DNA from: Burkholderiales bacterium
GTDB lineage: Bacteria; Pseudomonadota; Gammaproteobacteria; Burkholderiales; Usitatibacteraceae
Length of the DNA stretch: 9,803 bases
Assembly (NCBI GenBank): GCA_017880705.1
Contig: JADGRS010000090.1
Location: 1 to 9,803 of the forward strand
Direction of reading: 5' to 3'
Shown here in pieces: positions 6,029 through 9,803 of the stretch (position 1 is its first letter; each line of letters starts with the position of its first letter). The position numbers and the translations under genes are program-made. Below the pieces are notes generated by a model. It saw only the letters and a program-made list of their open reading frames with translations. It did not search any database and had not been told where the DNA came from.

Positions 6029-6208
6029 ATGCACCTCCTCTACATCGCGGACCCGCTGTGCTCGTGGTGCTACGGCTTCGGCCCGGAGCTCTCGAAGCTT
6101 CTCGCGCGCCATCCCGGCGCGCGCCTCGATCTCGTGATGGGCGGGCTTCGCCTCGCGGAAATCGAGCGCCTCGCGCGGCAGCGATCCGCGGGAGGCTCGC
6201 AGGCTTGA
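6029..6208 (+). pseudogene. Truncated DsbA/FrnE-like thiol oxidoreductase fragment
   Basis: The 59-codon frame begins MHLLYIADPLCSWCYGFGPE and continues to LDLVMGGLRL. This is the start of DsbA-family proteins of the FrnE-like type, with a CSWC active site at residues 11-14 and the following MGGLR strand. Family members are typically about 200 residues, but homology stops near residue 42 and a low-complexity tail leads to TGA at 6206-6208. No remainder of the fold is found downstream in any frame before the S41-like gene. The best explanation is a deletion that removed the helical insert and C-terminal half. The frame has no good ribosome binding site. Its last bases contain the GGAGG used by the next gene and its stop overlaps that TTG start, so translation of the remnant could still matter. 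It might be a real microprotein, but I consider that unlikely. Confidence 0.78.
6190..6195 (+). promoter_or_regulatory. Ribosome binding site deciding a TTG start
   Basis: GGGAGG stands 9 bases before TTG at 6205. It is the only strong Shine-Dalgarno near the N-terminus of the S41-like gene and lies inside the end of the DsbA-like fragment. This TTG gives a signal-peptide N-terminus, whereas frames opened further upstream run through the DsbA-like sequence. Confidence 0.6.
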
Positions 6209-7521
6209 CGTTGATCCGCGCGTTACGCGGGCTCCGCCGCCGCGGCACACCGCTGGTGTGCTCGGCCCTCCTCGCGATCGGCGCATCGGCCGCGGAGCCG
6301 CTCTCGGCCCGCCGCCAGGCCGAGGATTTCGACGCGCTCTGGCGCGCGATCGACACGGGCTACGTGCGCCTCGACGCGGGCCGCGCCGCGTGGCGTCAGC
6401 TGCGGCCGCTCGCCAGGCGCAAGGCCGAGCGCGCGGCTTCGCGCGAGGACTTCTTGGAGGCGCTCGAAAGCGCGCTTGCCACCCTTCACGACGACGGCGT
6501 GGCGCTCTCCGAGCGCTCGCGCCATTCTCCACGCCGCGTTCCCTACGAATCCGACATCTGGGCTTCGTGGAGGGGCGATGCCGCGATCGTCGAAGCGGTT
6601 CGCACCTTCGGGGACGCCGACGTCGCGGGCCTGCGTCCCGGCGACACCGTGACCCGCATCGACGCCGTTCCCGTCGAGCGCGCGGTACGGGATTTCCTCG
6701 GCGCGTCCCCACGAACGCCCGCCGCGATGGATTGGGCGCTGCGTCACCTGCTCGCCGGACCGCGAGAGGGCGTCGAGCGCCTCGAGATCCGCGAACGTGC
6801 GCCCTTCCACGCGTTCTCGATCGAGCGCGCCGCCACCGCCGCGAGCACTGCGCCCGCGATCATCGCGCGGCGCATGGGCGACGCGCGCGACATCGGATAC
6901 ATCCGCCTGCGAGTCGGCGCGAGCGATGCGAACATCGCCGGGCACTTCGACCAGGCCTTGCACTACCTCGCCGATGCGCGAGCGCTGATCGTCGACGTGC
7001 GCGACAACCTCGGCGCCGGCTCGCGCGCCGCCACGCTGGCGATCCTCGGGCGTTTCGTCTCGTACCCGACGCCGTGGCAGCTGCGCGAGACGCGCGGCAA
7101 GATGCGGATGACGGACACGATCGAGCCGCGCGACGCGGCGGCCTTCAACGGCCCGCTGGTGGTGCTGGTCGACCGCTGGACCGCGGCCGAGGGCGAAGCG
7201 CTTGCCGACGGCCTGCGCACGGTCGCGGGCGCGCAGGTGGTCGGCACGCGCACCGCCGGGCTGCGCGCCGAGCTGCGCGAGGTGAAGCTCCCGAACAGCG
7301 GGATCGTCCTGCGCTACCCCGCGGAGAGAGTCTTCCGCGTGAACGGCGAACCCGCCGACGAGGTGCGCCCCACGCTCGAGGTGGATCTCGCCGCGCCGCA
7401 GGGCGGTCCCGGCGACCCGATCCTCTACCAGGCGCTCAAACTCCTCGAGCCTTGTCCTGGACCCGCTTGTCGAAGCGCTCGAGGTTCACCACCACCCGCT
7501 CGTGAGTTCCCTCGCCTATGA
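6205..7521 (+). CDS. Exported S41 peptidase-like protein with PDZ domain, apparent pseudoenzyme
   Basis: This gene encodes 438 residues from the TTG at 6205. The N-terminus has Arg-rich RALRGLRRRG, then PLVCSALLAIGASAAEP, a likely signal peptide. Residues about 35-110 form a helical region typical of S41 N-terminal domains. A PDZ-like segment follows (AGLRPGDTVTRIDAVPV, about 141-157). The protease core includes IGYIRLRVG, ALIVDVRDNLG and LVVLVDRWTAAEGEALADGL. Aligning VDRWTAAEGE without gaps to the Tsp/Prc pattern DRFSASASE places A328 at the nucleophile position (Tsp S430) and L353 at the Lys general base (Tsp K455). The protein thus looks catalytically dead by the Ser-Lys mechanism, though it could use another mechanism or act as a binding protein. 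About 28 residues past LYQALKLLEP look like non-domain tail and overlap the antisense thioesterase gene by 86 bp. Confidence 0.86.
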   Translation: MTLIRALRGLRRRGTPLVCSALLAIGASAAEPLSARRQAEDFDALWRAIDTGYVRLDAGRAAWRQLRPLARRKAERAASREDFLEALESALATLHDDGVALSERSRHSPRRVPYESDIWASWRGDAAIVEAVRTFGDADVAGLRPGDTVTRIDAVPVERAVRDFLGASPRTPAAMDWALRHLLAGPREGVERLEIRERAPFHAFSIERAATAASTAPAIIARRMGDARDIGYIRLRVGASDANIAGHFDQALHYLADARALIVDVRDNLGAGSRAATLAILGRFVSYPTPWQLRETRGKMRMTDTIEPRDAAAFNGPLVVLVDRWTAAEGEALADGLRTVAGAQVVGTRTAGLRAELREVKLPNSGIVLRYPAERVFRVNGEPADEVRPTLEVDLAAPQGGPGDPILYQALKLLEPCPGPACRSARGSPPPAREFPRL

Positions 7522-7843
7522 GCTCGCGCTCGTCCTCGGCGCGCACCTTGAGGTAGATCGTCCTTCCCTCGACGCGGATCACTTCGGCGGTGGCGCGCAC
7601 GCGCATGCCCACCGGAGTCGCGGCGACGTGGGTGATGTCGAGATGCGTGCCGAGGCTCTGGTGCTCCTCCGGCAGCGATTGCTCGACCGCCGCGAGCGCC
7701 GCCGCCTCGATGAGGTTGATCATCACGGGCGTGGCGAGCACGCGGATGCGCCCGCTGCCGATCCGGGGCGCCGTGTGCTGCTCGCCCACGACGAGCTCTG
7801 CGGTGCCCGTGAGGCCTGAGGGGAGGTTGAGGACAAGGGGCAT
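7436..7843 (-). CDS. FlK-type hotdog thioesterase
   Basis: This gene encodes 135 residues from the ATG at 7843; an in-frame TTG at 7876 would add 11 residues (EHSPSRSAPP) that look non-conserved. The sequence fits the single-domain hotdog family named after fluoroacetyl-CoA thioesterase FlK: GLTGTAELVVGEQHTAP, VLATPVMINLIEAAA, GTHLDITHVAATPVGM, LIGEGTHERVVVN. T38, E46 and H72 have exactly the spacing of the FlK triad (Thr42, Glu50, His76), so activity is likely. Most environmental members probably clear short acyl-CoAs rather than fluoroacetyl-CoA, so the substrate is open. No signal peptide is present, so it is cytoplasmic. Neither candidate start has a recognisable Shine-Dalgarno. The last 86 bp overlap the 3' end of the convergent S41-like gene. 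Confidence 0.9.
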   Translation of the reverse strand: MPLVLNLPSGLTGTAELVVGEQHTAPRIGSGRIRVLATPVMINLIEAAALAAVEQSLPEEHQSLGTHLDITHVAATPVGMRVRATAEVIRVEGRTIYLKVRAEDERELIGEGTHERVVVNLERFDKRVQDKARGV

Positions 7844-8000
7844 GGGAGGCGCCGATCGGGAGGGGGAATGTTCCAATTATTGATCAGGTAGGACATGTCC
7901 TGCGGATCTTGTCGCCGCAGTCCGACCCGATTAGCAGCCGCGTCGCCGGAACGGGTGCGCGGCGCGCGCGTCTATCAATCTGAGAATAGGAGCTTCCCAG
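7844..8000. promoter_or_regulatory. Divergent promoter region with a perfect 12-bp palindrome
   Basis: The region separates the thioesterase from the thioredoxin-like gene. It includes an A/T-rich island, CCAATTATTGATCA (7873-7886), and the perfect palindrome AGGACATGTCCT (7890-7901), which has the form of a dimeric repressor operator. The rightward gene has AGGAG at 7988-7992, 8 bases before its ATG. No -35/-10 pair can be assigned confidently, and no regulator gene is adjacent. Confidence 0.45.
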
Positions 8001-8603
8001 ATGATCGATGCAACCTTGTCGTCGTTCGGATCCGATGTGATCAACGCTTCCCTGGAAGTGCCCGTCATCGTGGACTTCTGGGCGCCGTGGTGCGGCCCGT
8101 GCAGGCAGCTCGGCCCGCTCCTCGAAAGGCTGGAGCGCGACTATGACGGGCGCTTCAAGCTCATCAACGTGAACTCCGACGTCAACCCGGAGCTCGTCGA
8201 CGCCTTCAACGTCAAGTCGATTCCGTACGTCGTCGCTTTCGTCGACGGCGGCGCGGTCTCGCAGTTCATCGGCGCGCAGCCCGAGGGCTTCGTGCGCGCC
8301 TTCCTCGACCGATTGGCTCCGAATCCGTCCGCGCTCGAGCACCGTTCCGCGCGCGCGGCGCTCGCCAAGGGGCAGCTCGGGCTCGCCGAGGACCACCTGG
8401 AGAACGCGGTCGCGCTCGACCCTTCCAATACCGCCGCGCGCCTCGACATGATCGCGATCCTACTGCAACACGGCGACGTCGAGCGCTCGCGCCGGCACTT
8501 CGGCGCGCTCAGCGGCGGCGCGAGGCGGCAATCGACCTATGCCGGCGTCCTGATCCTGCTCGAATGCGCCGAGGCCGCGAAGGGCCTTCTTCCGCGCCTT
8601 TGA
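8001..8603 (+). CDS. Thioredoxin-domain/TPR protein, CnoX (YbbN)-like, short form
   Basis: This gene encodes 200 residues. A thioredoxin fold occupies residues 1-110, with VDFWAPWCGPCRQLGPLL (active site WCGPC at 33-37) and the cis-Pro loop SIPYVVAF. A TPR-like helical region follows (RSARAALAKGQLGLAEDHLE, then ALDPSNTAARLDMIAILLQH). This architecture is that of CnoX/YbbN, a chaperedoxin that protects clients from overoxidation and passes them to GroEL or DnaK. E. coli CnoX lacks the CxxC pair, while this protein keeps it and may be redox-active. CnoX proteins are usually about 280 residues; here homology stops at LLECAEAAKGLLPRL, where the family continues for about 80 residues with more TPR helices. 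The C-terminal region may have been lost or shifted out of frame. AGGAG 8 bases upstream supports the start. It is cytoplasmic and has no partner gene nearby. Confidence 0.88.
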   Translation: MIDATLSSFGSDVINASLEVPVIVDFWAPWCGPCRQLGPLLERLERDYDGRFKLINVNSDVNPELVDAFNVKSIPYVVAFVDGGAVSQFIGAQPEGFVRAFLDRLAPNPSALEHRSARAALAKGQLGLAEDHLENAVALDPSNTAARLDMIAILLQHGDVERSRRHFGALSGGARRQSTYAGVLILLECAEAAKGLLPRL

Positions 8604-8611
8604 CGCCGGCC

Positions 8612-8631
8612 GCGCGGCCTTCGGCCCGCGC
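8612..8631 (+). terminator. GC-rich hairpin after the CnoX-like gene (weak terminator candidate)
   Basis: GGCC (8616-8619) pairs with GGCC (8623-8626) around TTC, extended by GCGC/GCGC with one bulged C. No T-tract follows, so Rho-independent termination is doubtful. It lies 8 bases after the stop codon and 17 bases before the mnmC ATG. Confidence 0.25.
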
Positions 8632-8648
8632 CGCCGTATGATGCGCGC

Positions 8649-9803
8649 ATGGTCACGGTCCCCACGGCGCGCCTCGAACGATCGGCCGACGGCACTCCCT
8701 TCTCGCCGGAATTCCAGGACGTCTACCACTCGTCCCACGGCGGCCTGCAGCAGGCGCGCCATGTCTTCCTTCGCGGCAACGACCTGCCGGCGCGCTGGCA
8801 GGGGCGCGATTCGTTCGTCATCGTCGAGACGGGCTTCGGCCTCGGAGTGAATTTCCTCGCCGTGTGGCACGCGTGGCGCGCGGACCCGTCGCGATCGCGG
8901 CGCCTGCACTTCGTCTCCGTCGAGAGCCATCCCTTCACGCGCGAGGACCTGGCCGCGGCGCTCGAGCCGTTCGCGGAAATCGAAGAGCTCGCGAGCGCGC
9001 TCGTCATCGCCTGGCCGCCGCCGCTCGCCGGGTTCCATCGCGCGCATTTCGACGGCGGCAACGTGATCCTCACCCTGCTCTTCGGCGAGGCGCGCGCGAT
9101 GCTGCCGCAGCTCGTCGCCCGTGGCGATGCGTTCTTCCTCGACGGCTTCTCGCCCGCGAGGAATCCCGGGATGTGGTCGCCGGAGGTGGTGCGCGAGATC
9201 GCGCGCCTCGCGGCGCCGGGCGCGACACTCGCGACCTGGACCGTGGCGGGCGGCGTGCGCACCGCGCTGGCCGACGCCGGATTTTCCATCGAGAAGCGCC
9301 CCGGTTTCGCTGCGAAGCGCGAGATGCTGGTGGGACGGCGCGCGCTGCGCGGCGCGAAACATGAAGGGGAGGGAGGCGGCGCGAGGCCCGGGGAAAGTTC
9401 TGAGCGGCGCGCCGTCGTGATCGGCGCGGGACTCGCGGGAACGCTCGCCGCCGAGCGCCTCGCCTCGCGCGATTGGAATGTCGAACTGATCGACGCGCGC
9501 GAGGAGCGCAGCGTCGCCGCGGTGGGGCTCGTGCGGCCCATCGCCAACCTTCGCGACGCGGTCAACGCGCAGATCTCGCGCAGCGCCTTTCTCTACGCGC
9601 TCCAGCACTACCGCGCACTGCAGCACGATGGCGACCATCTCATCTGGAATCGCTGCGGCGTGCTGCAGCTTGCCGGGGACGACGACGAGGCGTCGCGCTT
9701 CGCGGCCATCGCGCAATCCCAGGGCTACCCGTCGGAATTTCTCGCGTACGTCGATCGCGATGCGGCGCGCGCGATCGCACGTTGCGACGTGCGAGGCCCT
9801 GCT
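8649..9803 (+). CDS. mnmC: Bifunctional tRNA wobble-uridine modification protein MnmC, 3'-truncated by the window edge
   Basis: The frame is open for 385 codons to the last base with no stop. Complete MnmC proteins have roughly 600-670 residues. The N-terminal MnmD methyltransferase domain (about 1-235) shows FQDVYHSSHGGLQQARHVFL, RGNDLPARW, the SAM loop ETGFGLGVNFL (60-70) and FLDGFSPARNPGMW (163-176). A linker rich in Gly and Glu follows, then the FAD-dependent MnmC1 domain with VVIGAGLAG (G259, G261, G264), GLVRPIANL and SRSAFLYAL. The two domains act in the last steps of mnm5s2U34 formation: the FAD domain removes the carboxymethyl group from cmnm5s2U, and the methyltransferase uses SAM to methylate nm5s2U. 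The ATG at 8649 gives the expected N-terminus although no Shine-Dalgarno is visible. The usual Asn-Pro-Ala-Gly run before LVRP reads VAAVG here, a small deviation. Confidence 0.94.
   Translation, partial: MVTVPTARLERSADGTPFSPEFQDVYHSSHGGLQQARHVFLRGNDLPARWQGRDSFVIVETGFGLGVNFLAVWHAWRADPSRSRRLHFVSVESHPFTREDLAAALEPFAEIEELASALVIAWPPPLAGFHRAHFDGGNVILTLLFGEARAMLPQLVARGDAFFLDGFSPARNPGMWSPEVVREIARLAAPGATLATWTVAGGVRTALADAGFSIEKRPGFAAKREMLVGRRALRGAKHEGEGGGARPGESSERRAVVIGAGLAGTLAAERLASRDWNVELIDAREERSVAAVGLVRPIANLRDAVNAQISRSAFLYALQHYRALQHDGDHLIWNRCGVLQLAGDDDEASRFAAIAQSQGYPSEFLAYVDRDAARAIARCDVRGPA

Noticed and set aside
6058..6204. N-terminal extension of the S41-like gene by an in-frame upstream start
   Set aside because: This stretch encodes the DsbA-like fragment in another frame, and the extension would be Arg/Pro-rich and bury the signal peptide; GGAGG supports TTG at 6205.
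4701..6356. 551-codon minus-strand open frame over the GGDEF gene
   Set aside because: Low-complexity Arg/His/Glu composition opposite a gene with conserved GGEEF and metal residues; no domain or ribosome binding site.
6258..7505. 415-codon plus-strand open frame in a second frame of the S41-like gene
   Set aside because: Extremely Arg-rich translation without motifs; the PDZ and S41 core segments are in the other frame.
8460..9716. 418-codon minus-strand open frame opposite mnmC
   Set aside because: mnmC domain motifs are continuous on the plus strand to the window end; the antisense frame shows only compositional openness.

Overview
The window is GC-rich, gene-dense bacterial chromosome. 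A Bug/TctC-type solute-binding protein, a two-domain MnmC, a CnoX-like thioredoxin and strongly G/C-ending codons suggest a betaproteobacterium (Burkholderiales or a relative). This placement is inference from gene content; no rRNA or other phylogenetic marker is present. There is no transposase, integrase, tRNA, rRNA or CRISPR array.

Layout, left to right: (1) the C-terminal two thirds of a TctC/Bug periplasmic binding protein, overlapping by one base a secreted DUF885 metallopeptidase-like protein (2-2418); (2) a 746-bp gene-free stretch (2419-3164) packed with diverged direct and inverted repeats, the least explained part of the window; (3) a leftward exported histidine phosphatase (3165-3797) divergent from a rightward exported metallo-beta-lactamase-fold hydrolase (3886-4785), followed after 44 bp by a membrane-anchored GGDEF diguanylate cyclase (4830-5999); (4) a truncated DsbA/FrnE-like fragment (6029-6208) whose stop overlaps the TTG start of an exported S41-peptidase-like protein lacking the catalytic Ser and Lys (6205-7521); (5) a leftward FlK-type hotdog thioesterase (7436-7843) whose 3' end overlaps the S41-like gene on the opposite strand; (6) a thioredoxin/TPR CnoX-like protein with a short C-terminus (8001-8603); (7) the 5' part of mnmC, open to the window end (8649-9803).

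The genes do not form one pathway. The only probable transcription units are tctC-DUF885, MBL-GGDEF, and the DsbA remnant-S41 pair. Themes are envelope hydrolases (four proteins with apparent signal peptides), c-di-GMP signalling, protein quality control and wobble-uridine tRNA modification. I see no complete new defence or mobile system. The best leads are the repeat cluster at 2419-3164, with a potential 139-nt branched fold, and the protease-like protein without its nucleophile downstream of a gene remnant.
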